A stretch of DNA of 64,000 bases from Lysinibacillus odysseyi (GTDB lineage Bacteria; Bacillota; Bacilli; Bacillales_A; Planococcaceae): positions 1,736,001 to 1,800,000 of the forward strand of contig JABUKB010000001.1 in NCBI GenBank assembly GCA_014595895.1, in the 5' to 3' direction. Shown one piece after another: positions 41,191 to 51,030 of this stretch. A program made the position numbers and the translations under genes. Position 1 is the first letter of the stretch. Every line of letters starts with the position of its first letter. Under the pieces are notes generated by a model. The model was not told where the DNA came from and ran no database searches. It saw only the letters and a list, made by a program, of their open reading frames with translations.

Positions 41191-41219
41191 AGTGTAACAA
41201 ATATTGTTCGTATTTTCAA
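41191..41219 (-). promoter_or_regulatory. Sigma-A promoter of the hem operon
   Basis: TTGAAA (41214-41219) and TACACT (41191-41196) on the minus strand with a 17-base spacer, directly upstream of the PerR box. Confidence 0.65.
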
Positions 41220-41273
41220 TGCAGTTTACTCTAAATCTCCCCTTTTATACCAAAAAAGTTACAACTTTATCAC

Positions 41274-41316
41274 AAAAAAGGACCATTTGAAACGTTACGT
41301 CGCTTCAAATGGTCCC
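41274..41316 (-). terminator. Terminator of the surface-protein block
   Basis: GGACCATTTGAA pairs with TTCAAATGGTCC around a 12-base loop, followed on the minus strand by TTTTTT. It lies directly after the stop of the SLH-vWA gene. Confidence 0.85.
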
Positions 41317-41320
41317 CGTT

Positions 41321-44194
41321 TTATAATTCAATGATTTGTGACGTTAATAATTTTCCATTGCTATCATAGGCGAAGAACTCAACTTCTTTATAAATATTGA
41401 AGTTTTTGATTTTGCTAAGCGCATATTCTAACTCAAACATATTTTCGCCAATATATTTTAAATCTAAATCAAACGATCCTGATACAGAATAAAACTTCAC
41501 ATCTACTTCTGCTACATTTTGACAATGCGCGATTGCTTCAATATAGATGGATTGACGTAAAATTGTGACTTGTGCCTTTTCAAAGCCATCCGTGATCGGA
41601 CATGATGCCGACCCGCCACATAGCGACTGCAACACGGTATTGACAATCGTATTGATATAATCTGAATTTGAAATGTGATAATGTTTCCCGCCCGTCGCAG
41701 ACGAGATATTTTTCATTAAATTCTGATCGGCTTCGCCCATTGAAATTGTGTAAATTTGCGCCCCTTCTGCTTCAGCAGCTTGCACGAGTGTTTTGGCATT
41801 TTCATTTGTTTTACCGTCTGAAATCATAAAAATAATACGCTTTACAGAACGGTCGCTGGCATCTGAATCAAATTGGCTGCCTGCTTGCTTAATGCCTGTT
41901 AACAGCCTTGTTGCGCCGCGACGCTCACTCGCATCATACGGCTTCTCGTAATTTACATAGCCTTTCACTGTTGCAGGGGTTCCTTTAATATCAGTATTTG
42001 CTTTTGTCGTAAAGCCTGTGGAACTAGATACAAGACTATCTACACTATCTACAAACTGAACAACACTATCATTCAAAATATTGTTCGGATCCGCTGCATT
42101 CATAGAACCTGAATTGTCGATTAAAAATGCTGCTTCTAAATCCAGCGTACATACCATGTCTGAAATAGGCGTCCGTACAAGTATTTTCTTTTTCGTCTCT
42201 TGTTTGTCTAAACCAACTAATACTTTTTGATAGCGTGTATCCTGATTTAAGTTGACTAGTTTTACCTTTACATCCGAAGTGCCATATTTTAACCCTTCAA
42301 TATACTTAATTGCCTTACCGCCATTATTGGCAAACGTTTCTGTATAGGTTTTGCCGCCATACGTAATTTCTACCGCACCTTTATAATTGGTAATCAGCTG
42401 ACCGCCTGGCGCTAAAATCTCTACGATTACTTTTGTATAACTCGGCATATTCTCCGGACGACTCGCTTCCTGTTCATCTAAAAGCGTTTGGTCAGCTAAC
42501 TGGGCAAGTGCGTACAGACCGTTTATCTTACTGCGATATTGCAAGAGAGGCGCTACATTCAGCATATTAGCCGGAATTGAACGAGCAATGAGTTCTGCCG
42601 TTTTGACACTATCATAGTAAGCCATTGAGAAGTTATTAATCGAGCTAGGCAATAAATCGATTAAATATAAAAGGACAGCATATGATTGCGGTGCATTCGC
42701 TAAAGGAGCTGTATAGCTGCTCGGAATCAATGCAAATGGCAAATCATACATCGGGAAGCCGTTCGCATCCGTCGTATATTGAACCGTTAACTCCTTCCCG
42801 CCTTCTCTTAAATAATTATCCACAATCTGTTCAAACATTTGCTCCGATATTTTATAGCCTGCTAAGGATACGTAAGCATGCTCATAAGGAACCGTTCGAT
42901 ATGGAGCATCTACGGCGGATACTTCACGTGTAAACTGCTTCTTGTCCGGATTGATACCGATAATTTTCATCGGTCCTTGTGGTACTCCAGGAATCGGTGT
43001 TGCAACTTTAGGCGGTGTATTTTTGTCTCCGCCCACATAATCGCCTACCGTCGCATCAAACACTTCGTAGGATACGCGTAACTCAGGCTGAGGTATATAC
43101 TCTACCGGAATTCGGATTTGCTTATTTTTATAAGTTGAATAATTAGAGTCTGTTTCATCTACTAATTCTAAAATAATATAGTCTTTTAGCGACTTTGTGA
43201 CACGTGGCGCCTGGAAATGGAAACTTACATCCGGTCCATCCGAGTACACATACGAAGTCGGTGTGCCATTCGGCGATGTCACTGCTGTTGCTTTTTGCAA
43301 TACCTCAGAACCAGCTCTGCCTGCACAATTACATTTCCAATCAAAATATTCTGATGTGACACGGAACTTCAATGATTTCGTGTAAGGAATATTATTGCCG
43401 TTACTATCTTTTAATTTAATATTAATTAATGTTGAATCTTGACCATTCGCTGTTAACGTATTTTTTTCTACTTTAATGCTTTGTACCGCCTGAATTGATT
43501 GCTGTTCGTTGGCTGATGGGTCATTTTTGCCAGGTGTGCCTGGCTTCACCGGTACTGCTCCGCCTTCTTCTCCCACAAAGTTAATCGGCAGGGTTATTTT
43601 TTTATTGTCCTTACCTGTTAACGGTCCCAAGAAGCCATCTACGCGCAGCTTACCTTTTTGCATCGCACGGTAAAGGAATACCGCTACATCTCCACGCGTT
43701 AAGTTATCTTTTGGCGCAAAGTCTTTATACGTACGTTTGCCTGTTTTCCCTGTCGTTACTTCCTGCAAATACAAATATTGAACAGCTTGTACCTCCGACA
43801 AGTCATACCCTTTCATTGCTGCAAAAAGCACCGCAAACTCACCGCGTGTCATAAGGCGTGCGCGCTTCGCTTTACTGTATGAACCTTCCAACGGCATATG
43901 CAAATCCGTATAGTAATTATACGTCATATCCGTTGCGTAAGAATGGATATAGTTGGCATCTAGGCGCGCAAACATTAGCAATGCTTGTGCTTCTGAAACA
44001 TTGCCTTGCATCGCAAATTTATTCCCTGTATAAAGTGCCATTATTTTATTATCAATAGCCCAGTTTATTGCTTTATACTTGCTATCTTTTGTACTGACAT
44101 CTGAAATTGTGGCCGCTTGTACTGATGTGGTAAGCGGCAACGTCACTGACAATACAAGCATCAAGCTTAAAAAAACCACCCATAGTTTTTTCAT
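41321..44194 (-). CDS. SLH-anchored von Willebrand factor A surface protein
   Basis: Secreted protein of 957 residues with a signal peptide (about 1-28, ending VQA-A). N-terminal S-layer homology repeats span about 33-185. An invasin/Big-like segment (about 240-330), a long middle region, a second beta-sandwich-like part (about 590-665) and a von Willebrand A domain (about 680-860) follow. The MIDAS motif is DNSGSMN, with further ISDG. A C-terminal beta domain ends the protein. Six cysteines outside the signal (about 284, 286, 680, 857, 863, 888) are unusual for an exported Firmicute protein. It probably binds secondary cell-wall polymer through SLH and a ligand through vWA. It is 12 bases downstream of another SLH gene. 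Confidence 0.85.
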   Translation of the reverse strand: MKKLWVVFLSLMLVLSVTLPLTTSVQAATISDVSTKDSKYKAINWAIDNKIMALYTGNKFAMQGNVSEAQALLMFARLDANYIHSYATDMTYNYYTDLHMPLEGSYSKAKRARLMTRGEFAVLFAAMKGYDLSEVQAVQYLYLQEVTTGKTGKRTYKDFAPKDNLTRGDVAVFLYRAMQKGKLRVDGFLGPLTGKDNKKITLPINFVGEEGGAVPVKPGTPGKNDPSANEQQSIQAVQSIKVEKNTLTANGQDSTLINIKLKDSNGNNIPYTKSLKFRVTSEYFDWKCNCAGRAGSEVLQKATAVTSPNGTPTSYVYSDGPDVSFHFQAPRVTKSLKDYIILELVDETDSNYSTYKNKQIRIPVEYIPQPELRVSYEVFDATVGDYVGGDKNTPPKVATPIPGVPQGPMKIIGINPDKKQFTREVSAVDAPYRTVPYEHAYVSLAGYKISEQMFEQIVDNYLREGGKELTVQYTTDANGFPMYDLPFALIPSSYTAPLANAPQSYAVLLYLIDLLPSSINNFSMAYYDSVKTAELIARSIPANMLNVAPLLQYRSKINGLYALAQLADQTLLDEQEASRPENMPSYTKVIVEILAPGGQLITNYKGAVEITYGGKTYTETFANNGGKAIKYIEGLKYGTSDVKVKLVNLNQDTRYQKVLVGLDKQETKKKILVRTPISDMVCTLDLEAAFLIDNSGSMNAADPNNILNDSVVQFVDSVDSLVSSSTGFTTKANTDIKGTPATVKGYVNYEKPYDASERRGATRLLTGIKQAGSQFDSDASDRSVKRIIFMISDGKTNENAKTLVQAAEAEGAQIYTISMGEADQNLMKNISSATGGKHYHISNSDYINTIVNTVLQSLCGGSASCPITDGFEKAQVTILRQSIYIEAIAHCQNVAEVDVKFYSVSGSFDLDLKYIGENMFELEYALSKIKNFNIYKEVEFFAYDSNGKLLTSQIIEL

Positions 44195-44206
44195 TCGTGC
44201 ACCACC

Positions 44207-45637
44207 TTAATACTCAAAGAATAAAATATCATCTCGATAATTTTGCTTTAAGTCGCTTTCTAAATATTCTAAAAATCTTTCAATGATTTTAGCTGACTGG
44301 GCGCGCGTCAATTTTCCAAATGGATCAAAATTACCATTTGACCCTGTCATGATGCCTAGCTCGCTTGCAACATAAACTGCATCACGTGCATAGTCGCTGA
44401 TTTTATCATCGTCTAAATAATGGGTTTTATAGCCTGGATCCGGCGCTTTGCCTTCTAGTCCCAATGCTCGCACAATCATAGCTGCTGCTTGCTGGCGCAT
44501 TAACGGGCGGTCCGGTGTAAACTCTCCATTTTGATTGCCGTTAATAATTCCTTTTTTATTGGCTGCTACTAAATAGCCATAGTCCAGACGAGTACGCTTC
44601 ACATCTTTAAAAAGAGTTGGCTTTGTCTGCGTTGCTTTTTTTGTTTCTTCTAGTTCAACACGTAAATCAACTGCTTTTCCAATTGCGATGGCAAAATCGT
44701 AGCGCAGCATCGGTGTATTAGGCGAGAAGAAATTAGATTTATCCGATAAAATACCTAATGAATACAGTTTTTCCACATGCGCTTTCGCCCAATGAGTCGA
44801 TAAATCGCGGAATTTCGGAACGATTAGTCGCTGCACTTTCGGCATATAAACCTGGGATCCATCGACAGAGCCCTTCCCGCTTGGTAAATCATACGTATAT
44901 TCCGTAATCGTATCCGCTTCTACATTCACGGAATAACCGCCATCAAAGCTGCCTAATGACGCCAAATTAGGTTCATAATTTAATATCTTAGAAGACGTAT
45001 GAGACGTGCGGTTTGTCACTGTCCCTACTTGACCATTCCAATATTCGTATTCAAAATCCATTAATTGTGTTTGAGTAGCGCCCCAGAAGTTGTCGTAACC
45101 TAAAAACTGACCATTGCCATGCACTGTTAGCTTTGCCAAACTCCCGTTTTCGGCTTTTAGCTCATAAATTTTACGCATAATGACATTGCCTGACGTATAA
45201 TCTGATGCAGGTTGACTATCGGTTACTTGACTCTTCGAAAGCTGATAGTCTACTAAATTTACCTCTACTCCGCCTACTTTTATTTTTTCATTGAATTTTG
45301 TTACTTCGCCAATTGTCGTATTTTGACCAATGGTTTCAAAACGGCTAATGTCCGAAACATACGTAAAATTACGTGTTAGTGTGGCATTATTTGGACCTGT
45401 TAATTTTAAACTGTACGTTTCCGTCCGCTTGCCTCCTGAATCTTTTACCGTTACTTTAATATCCTTGCCTTTACCTGTAAATTTAAGTGGCGAGCCTGTC
45501 ACAAAGACATATTCTTCATAGATATATTCATTTTTTATGCCGCCGGTTAAATCGACAATCTCTGCCGATGATTTTTCAGGCAAATATATGATAAAAAAGG
45601 CCAGTAACACTACGAGTAAGCCTTGCCTTTTGAACAT
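44207..45637 (-). CDS. SLH-domain surface protein
   Basis: Exported protein of 476 residues. The signal peptide (about 1-25) is followed by a novel N-terminal region of about 255 residues, predicted beta-rich (VTGSPLKFTGKGKDIKV and similar). Three C-terminal SLH repeats cover about 280-470 (FRDLSTHWAKAHVEKLYSLG, FKDVKRTRLDYGYLVAANKK, YLDDDKISDYARDAVYVASE). The start at 45637 follows AAAGGGG; a longer frame adds 11 residues with a poorly spaced site. I do not recognise the N-terminal region. Probably cotranscribed with the vWA gene. Confidence 0.8.
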   Translation of the reverse strand: MFKRQGLLVVLLAFFIIYLPEKSSAEIVDLTGGIKNEYIYEEYVFVTGSPLKFTGKGKDIKVTVKDSGGKRTETYSLKLTGPNNATLTRNFTYVSDISRFETIGQNTTIGEVTKFNEKIKVGGVEVNLVDYQLSKSQVTDSQPASDYTSGNVIMRKIYELKAENGSLAKLTVHGNGQFLGYDNFWGATQTQLMDFEYEYWNGQVGTVTNRTSHTSSKILNYEPNLASLGSFDGGYSVNVEADTITEYTYDLPSGKGSVDGSQVYMPKVQRLIVPKFRDLSTHWAKAHVEKLYSLGILSDKSNFFSPNTPMLRYDFAIAIGKAVDLRVELEETKKATQTKPTLFKDVKRTRLDYGYLVAANKKGIINGNQNGEFTPDRPLMRQQAAAMIVRALGLEGKAPDPGYKTHYLDDDKISDYARDAVYVASELGIMTGSNGNFDPFGKLTRAQSAKIIERFLEYLESDLKQNYRDDILFFEY

Positions 45638-45716
45638 TCCTTTAGCCCCTTTCTCTCTGAAATATTTCATAACCTTTAAAACAGGAGATTGATTCCTGTG
45701 AAAGGCAACTAAATAG

Positions 45717-45773
45717 CGGGAGCTGACATTCGATTAGTTCGAGAGGTCAAACCCCCGCTGAATTGACGCTTTC
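45717..45773 (-). other. Possible long-range hairpin upstream of the SLH gene
   Basis: AGCGGG and CCCGCT flank about 40 bases in the gap between the beta-repeat gene and the SLH gene. There is no good U-run. It may be a weak terminator or leader structure. Confidence 0.3.
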
Positions 45774-45775
45774 TA

Positions 45776-47485
45776 TTATTCGTTTACTAAAATAATACGT
45801 GTTTTTAATTGCTCATCTGTAAATAATACAATTCTGTCGTTTACAGCTAACTGATTTGCTCCAATACGCTTATTCTTTTTCAGGATTAGCGTTTGGTACA
45901 CTTCGAGATCTTCCAATCGCCCTGTTTCTAGCCAAGAACCGCCATCTGTCCACTGGGCGACATTTTTCACAACCATTTGTGCCGTAGCATCAATTCCTTT
46001 TGCACCCGGTGTACCTTCTCTAATAGTGAGCTCTGCAATCGTTCCTGTGAAAATTTGGCTAGGCTCTATTGCATCTTTTTGTACTAAGTGGATTGCTTGT
46101 ACATGTCCGTCTTTCACATAGAAATAGCCGTACTTTCCTTTATGGATACCTAACGCCGTTGTTAACGCTGTTCCTGATTGTCCTACAATCGTAGACGCTA
46201 CGGTGTCATTACTATACGACAATACCAATTCATTTTCTTTTGTAGCACGCCAGAAGTTGCGATATTGACCTTCTTTTTGCAGCTGTGTAAAATCCGTTAA
46301 CTCTAATGCATATTTTCGATCATCTACTAATGATAATTTACCAAAGTATAAATCATGTGATGCCAAGTTTGCGGATAAGAAGCCATCGCTCATTACATTA
46401 ATAATATGGGTAGTTGCACTTTTCGTCGCACCGTCTGTAAGCACAAAGGCTGAACCGCTCGCCGCTAATGACGAACCTTCTACTAAACGACCATTACGTA
46501 CTAAAATAGAACCATTATGATAATACAAAGTACCGATATCCTTTAATCGAATGTATTTTGCAGTTGGGTTTACAAGTGTCAGCTCATCAAAATACGTACG
46601 TTCATTATTTTGTAAGACAATAATCTTATTCACAATTTCCTTGCTGAATTGACTAACTGTCACATAATAAATATCGCTATCTGTATAATTTCGTAGCTGG
46701 TTTCTCGTAATCTGTTTATTGCCTACATAAATAGATGTACTATTACTAAAGGTAAATGTTTTCATATTTTTATTATGGCTTGTGCCAAACTCCCAATCTA
46801 CAAATGGTTGCGAGTTGACGACTGTAAAACGTTTCCCTGTTACATTCACTGAACGTAACTGTGCTTTATAAAGATTTTCAATTCTTGTCCCTGTCTGGAT
46901 AATATCCATTTTTTCAATTGTGGATGTATCAGTAGCAGAGAAATACATTTTCACTCGATCGCCTTCATACAAGATGCTTAAATCGACACTTGTTTTTCCT
47001 TTAAAATAGGCTGTATCGCTATTCACATAGTACTCACGCTCTTTTCCTGTATCAGGCTTTACGCGGATAAACATCCCGTTTGGATCAATCATTGTGACCT
47101 TACCGTATACCTCTTTGCTCTTTTCACCTATCGTACCTTCATCAATTACCGATGTCCCTCGTAATTCTTGGACACGATTTAAAGTCATTGTTACCTCTAC
47201 CGGCATCCCGTATTTAAAGCCGGCAATCGTTGTTTTCGTATTGTTGATATAGTAGTATGTAGCCCCTGTCACTCTAAATGTATTGGTTTTACCTGCGCTA
47301 TTGCGGACTGTCACACCATTGACCTGTGGCTGCTCTCCATTCTTTTGTTGTTCTTCTGTTAGCTGTGCATATGTAAAGCCTTCGAACGTTCCTTTATATG
47401 TAGTAGCCGCATCTGCTGATGGTGCAAAAGAAAGGAACGACAATAGCATAGTACAAACTAATGCGAAAAATCCTATTTTTTTCAC
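45776..47485 (-). CDS. Secreted beta-repeat protein of unknown function
   Basis: Exported protein of 569 residues with a signal peptide (about 1-26, SADA-A). The mature part appears to be about six degenerate modules of 60-90 residues, each opening with a strand such as YKGTFEGF, VYGKVTMIDP, YKAQLRSVNV, YFDELTLVNP, YFGKLSLVDD or FTGTIAELTI. Most close near a GDRVK- or GDRIV-like turn. No SLH, sortase signal or enzyme motif is visible. It heads the three-gene surface block, so an accessory or chaperone-like role for the SLH proteins is possible but unproven. Confidence 0.75.
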   Translation of the reverse strand: MKKIGFFALVCTMLLSFLSFAPSADAATTYKGTFEGFTYAQLTEEQQKNGEQPQVNGVTVRNSAGKTNTFRVTGATYYYINNTKTTIAGFKYGMPVEVTMTLNRVQELRGTSVIDEGTIGEKSKEVYGKVTMIDPNGMFIRVKPDTGKEREYYVNSDTAYFKGKTSVDLSILYEGDRVKMYFSATDTSTIEKMDIIQTGTRIENLYKAQLRSVNVTGKRFTVVNSQPFVDWEFGTSHNKNMKTFTFSNSTSIYVGNKQITRNQLRNYTDSDIYYVTVSQFSKEIVNKIIVLQNNERTYFDELTLVNPTAKYIRLKDIGTLYYHNGSILVRNGRLVEGSSLAASGSAFVLTDGATKSATTHIINVMSDGFLSANLASHDLYFGKLSLVDDRKYALELTDFTQLQKEGQYRNFWRATKENELVLSYSNDTVASTIVGQSGTALTTALGIHKGKYGYFYVKDGHVQAIHLVQKDAIEPSQIFTGTIAELTIREGTPGAKGIDATAQMVVKNVAQWTDGGSWLETGRLEDLEVYQTLILKKNKRIGANQLAVNDRIVLFTDEQLKTRIILVNE

Positions 47486-47627
47486 TTTTCTTCCTCCTTT
47501 ATTCCTCGAGACTGATAAAATTATATCAAATATCTCAAAAAATTACTTTGAATCATTAGTCTTGAAATTCTCCAATATTTTTACATTTTTACGTATAGAA
47601 TCACTATACTTGTACAAGCATAGTGAC

Positions 47628-47813
47628 TTAGATAGAGATATCAATTGTTTTTCCTAACGTCGGGTGCGGTGCAGGGGTCGCTTGTGTCAGTAACTCCGTC
47701 ATTTGTTTCATATTTGCTTGCTGTTGTTCCATTGCTAAATCGGCTACAGCAATCGATACATTTTGCGCAAGCTGCGATTGACTCATCATGATTGATAGTG
47801 CTGCAATATCCAT
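47628..47813 (-). CDS. YjfB-family small protein
   Basis: Protein of 61 residues with the family start MDIAALSIMMSQSQLAQNVS and the C-terminal PHPTLGKTIDI, matched by recall to the YjfB (putative motility protein) family. Function is unknown. AGGAGG lies seven bases before the ATG at 47813. Not cotranscribed with engB in any obvious way; a bidirectional terminator follows. Confidence 0.75.
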   Translation of the reverse strand: MDIAALSIMMSQSQLAQNVSIAVADLAMEQQQANMKQMTELLTQATPAPHPTLGKTIDISI

Positions 47814-47901
47814 AGAAGCACCTCCTATTCTCTTTATCGGCAAAAGCTATTGTTCATCAAGTTATTTTCTCAAAAACCATGTATTTCATTTATATTTTAA
47901 C

Positions 47902-47942
47902 AAAAAATACCAACATAGAGACACTCTATGTTGGTATTTTTA
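47902..47942. terminator. Bidirectional terminator upstream of the engB stop
   Basis: AAATACCAACATAGAG and its complement with a four-base loop, flanked by A-runs and T-runs. It ends the lon-engB transcript on the minus strand. Confidence 0.85.
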
Positions 47943-47943
47943 A

Positions 47944-48528
47944 TTATTGCATACGTCCTTCAATTTCAGCCCAGGCTTGTTCAAAACCGATGCCTTTTTC
48001 TGAGGAGAAAACAATGAGTGGATCTTCTCGGTCCATTTCTAAAGTTTCTCGCACAACCTTTTTATGCTTATCCCATTTTCCTTTTGGAATTTTATCGCAT
48101 TTTGTGGCTACGACGATACACGGAATATTATAATGTTTTAAGAAGTCATACATCATACAGTCATCATCTGTTGGTTCATGACGCAAATCCACCAATAGAA
48201 CGACTGCCTTTAGTAAGTCACGACCTGTGAAATACTTTTCAATCATTTTCCCCCAAGCTGCACGCTCGGATTTTGACACCTTTGCATACCCATAACCAGG
48301 CACATCGACAAAAAACAATTGCTCTTCAATTTTGTAAAAGTTTAATGTTTGTGTCTTGCCTGGTTTTGATGATATGCGCGCCATTGCTTTACGCCCAATC
48401 ATCCGGTTAATAAAAGAAGATTTCCCGACGTTAGAGCGCCCAGCTAGCGCAAATTCCGGAAGTCCATCTTCAGGATACTGCTCAGGTCGAACGGCACTAA
48501 TGACCATTTCAACGTTATGGACTTTCAT
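47944..48528 (-). CDS. engB: Ribosome biogenesis GTPase EngB (YsxC)
   Basis: GTPase required for 50S assembly. The 194 residues contain G1 [10 protein letters not shown] (about 31-40), G3 DVPGYGYA, G4 TKCDKIPKG and G5 SSEKG. The ribosome binding site GGAGGG is formed by the last codons of lon, four bases upstream, so translation is coupled. Located after hemA in Bacillus as well, though here the surface block is inserted between. Confidence 0.97.
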   Translation of the reverse strand: MKVHNVEMVISAVRPEQYPEDGLPEFALAGRSNVGKSSFINRMIGRKAMARISSKPGKTQTLNFYKIEEQLFFVDVPGYGYAKVSKSERAAWGKMIEKYFTGRDLLKAVVLLVDLRHEPTDDDCMMYDFLKHYNIPCIVVATKCDKIPKGKWDKHKKVVRETLEMDREDPLIVFSSEKGIGFEQAWAEIEGRMQ

Positions 48529-48532
48529 TTAT

Positions 48533-50851
48533 TTAAAACCCTCCATCAAGTGCTATTTCAAGTACTTCCTCCACTTGCGATACTAATTTAAATGATAACT
48601 GCTCACGAATGACTTCTGGAATATCGTCAATATCGCGCTCATTATCCTGCGGTAAAATAATGGTCTTTAAGCCTGCACGGTGCGCACTTAAGGATTTTTC
48701 TTTTAAACCACCAATTGGTAATACACGACCACGCAATGTCACTTCCCCTGTCATCCCCACTTCACGTTTGATCGGCTTGCCTGTAATAGCTGAGACAACT
48801 GCAGTGACAATGGTAATCCCCGCTGAAGGACCATCTTTTGGTACAGCTCCTTCGGGTACATGGATGTGGAGATCATGTTGTTCAAAGAATGATGGCTCAA
48901 CGTTTAATTTATGTGTCAGTGAACGCACATAAGATAATGCTGTTTGTGCCGATTCCTTCATGACATCACCTAGCTTACCAGTTAATTGTATTTTCCCTTT
49001 ACCTGGTGTTAGCGAAACCTCAATTTGCAATGTATCGCCACCGACTGTTGTATAGGCCAATCCTGTTGCAATGCCTACTTGGTTTTCTGTTTCGGCTTGA
49101 CCATAACGGAAACGGTGTTTTCCTAACATCTCTACCAATACTTTTGAAGACACGGTTACGCGCTTTTTCTCACCGGCTACAATGATTCTAGCTGCTTTAC
49201 GACAAATAGTGGCTACTTGTCGTTCTAAACTACGAACACCCGCTTCTCGTGTATAGTAACGAACTAAATCCACAATCGCTTCTTCTTTCATGACTAACTG
49301 GGATTTTTTTAGTCCATGCTCTTTCATCTGTTTCGGTATTAAGTGATTCTTGGTAATTTCTACTTTTTCCATCTCTGTATAGCCAGCAATCGAAATAATT
49401 TCCATACGATCACGCAGCGGTGCCGGAATTGTACTTAAATCATTCGCCGTAGCAATAAATAATACATCTGATAAGTTGTACGGCTCTTCAATATAATGAT
49501 CGCTAAATGTATTATTTTGCTCTGGGTCTAACACTTCCAGCATGGCAGCTGAAGGATCCCCCCGGAAATCATTGGACATTTTATCGATTTCATCTAGTAA
49601 AAATACAGGATTTACCGTGCCTGCCTTTTTCATCCCTTGAATAATACGTCCCGGCATTGCGCCGACATACGTACGGCGGTGACCGCGAATTTCCGATTCA
49701 TCACGCACCCCGCCCAGGGAAATACGAACAAATTTACGGTCCAAACTTTCAGCAATCGAGCGTGCCAAGCTTGTCTTACCTACTCCTGGAGGTCCAGCTA
49801 AACAAATAATAGGTCCTCTTAGAGAATTCATTAATTGACGGACAGATAAATATTCCAAAATTCGCTCTTTCACTTTTTCAAGTCCGGCATGATCACGGTT
49901 TAAAATTTCTTCTGCATACTTGCTATCTAAACGATCTTCTGTTTTTTCACTCCATGGCAGCGATACAAGCCAGTCCACATAGTTACGAATCACACCACTT
50001 TCAGCATTTGCTGCTGGCAGTTTTTCATAACGGTCCAATTCTTTCAGTGCAACCTTCTCTGTGGACTCAGGCATCTTGGCCTCTTCAATACGCTTGCGTA
50101 AATCCGCTACTTCACCTGTTTTGCCATCACGATCACCTAGTTCTTGCTGGATGGCTTTCATTTGTTCGCGTAGATAGTACTCTTTTTGTGTACGCTCCAT
50201 CGCTTGCTTTACTTTAGAATTTATTTTCTTTTCTAAAGCGATTACTTCCTGCTCATCATGCAGACGAATAATTAAAGCATCTAAGCGTTTCTTGACATTA
50301 AAAATGCTTAATAACTCTTGCTTTTCAGCTACCTTCAACGGTAAATGAGAAGCAATGACATCCGATAAGTGACCAGGATCCTCAATATCAATGACAGAGT
50401 CCGTTGTTTCAGCCGTGATTTTATTTGACAGCTTTGCATAACGTTCAAAATAGCTAAGTAATGTACGCATCAGCGCTTCTGTTTCCGCATCTTTTACTGT
50501 AGAATCTTCATGCATTTCAACATCTGCATACGTAAACTTCTCTTCCTCACGGTATGTGACGATTTTACCCCGTGCTACACCTTCTACTAGAATGCGTAAT
50601 GTACCGTTTGGCAATTTTAACATTTGCTTCACAGTAGCGATTATCCCTACATCATATAAATCTTCCTCATCCGGTGATTCTACACGCATGTCTTGTTGTG
50701 TCACTAAAAAAATTCGACTGTCATTTAACATGGCGTGGTCTAAAGCAGCCACTGACCTTTCACGTCCAACATCAATATGAAGCACCATCGATGGAAATAC
50801 TAATAAGCCTCTTAAAGGCAGTAATGGCATATTCTTTTCAATTTTTTTCAC
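48533..50851 (-). CDS. lon: ATP-dependent protease Lon
   Basis: Cytosolic AAA+ serine protease of 772 residues. It comprises an N-domain (PLLPLRGLLVFPSMVLHIDV), Walker A GPPGVGKTS, Walker B FLLDEIDKM and the catalytic serine in PKDGPSAGI with the downstream lysine in the KEKSLSAHRAG region. GTG at 50851 is chosen as the start because GGAGGTG is correctly spaced and it matches Bacillus LonA length; a reading frame 52 codons longer has no support. Only one lon is present; B. subtilis has lonB beside lonA. Confidence 0.96.
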   Translation of the reverse strand: MKKIEKNMPLLPLRGLLVFPSMVLHIDVGRERSVAALDHAMLNDSRIFLVTQQDMRVESPDEEDLYDVGIIATVKQMLKLPNGTLRILVEGVARGKIVTYREEEKFTYADVEMHEDSTVKDAETEALMRTLLSYFERYAKLSNKITAETTDSVIDIEDPGHLSDVIASHLPLKVAEKQELLSIFNVKKRLDALIIRLHDEQEVIALEKKINSKVKQAMERTQKEYYLREQMKAIQQELGDRDGKTGEVADLRKRIEEAKMPESTEKVALKELDRYEKLPAANAESGVIRNYVDWLVSLPWSEKTEDRLDSKYAEEILNRDHAGLEKVKERILEYLSVRQLMNSLRGPIICLAGPPGVGKTSLARSIAESLDRKFVRISLGGVRDESEIRGHRRTYVGAMPGRIIQGMKKAGTVNPVFLLDEIDKMSNDFRGDPSAAMLEVLDPEQNNTFSDHYIEEPYNLSDVLFIATANDLSTIPAPLRDRMEIISIAGYTEMEKVEITKNHLIPKQMKEHGLKKSQLVMKEEAIVDLVRYYTREAGVRSLERQVATICRKAARIIVAGEKKRVTVSSKVLVEMLGKHRFRYGQAETENQVGIATGLAYTTVGGDTLQIEVSLTPGKGKIQLTGKLGDVMKESAQTALSYVRSLTHKLNVEPSFFEQHDLHIHVPEGAVPKDGPSAGITIVTAVVSAITGKPIKREVGMTGEVTLRGRVLPIGGLKEKSLSAHRAGLKTIILPQDNERDIDDIPEVIREQLSFKLVSQVEEVLEIALDGGF

Positions 50852-50978
50852 GCGGGTATTCACCTCCAGTTCGAAATTACTACGTAACAACCCGCAATTA
50901 TTAATAGTATGTGTGTAAAAAAATATTTCAAAAGACCAAAACCACAATTTTGCTTGATTTACTATGTATAAATTAGAG

Positions 50979-51024
50979 AAAGCTGGCTTCACTGTGCTTT
51001 GGCACACTCGAAGCCAGCTTTTAT
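50979..51024 (-). terminator. Terminator of clpX
   Basis: AAGCTGGCTTC and its complement enclose an inner GTGTGC/GCACAG hairpin. The U-run on the minus strand is modest (TTTCTCTAATTT). Confidence 0.65.
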
Positions 51025-51030
51025 CCTAAT

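Noticed and set aside
50852-50978. CtsR heat-shock operator upstream of lon
   Set aside because: The region contains GGTC and GACC pieces but no proper GGTCAAA tandem repeat.
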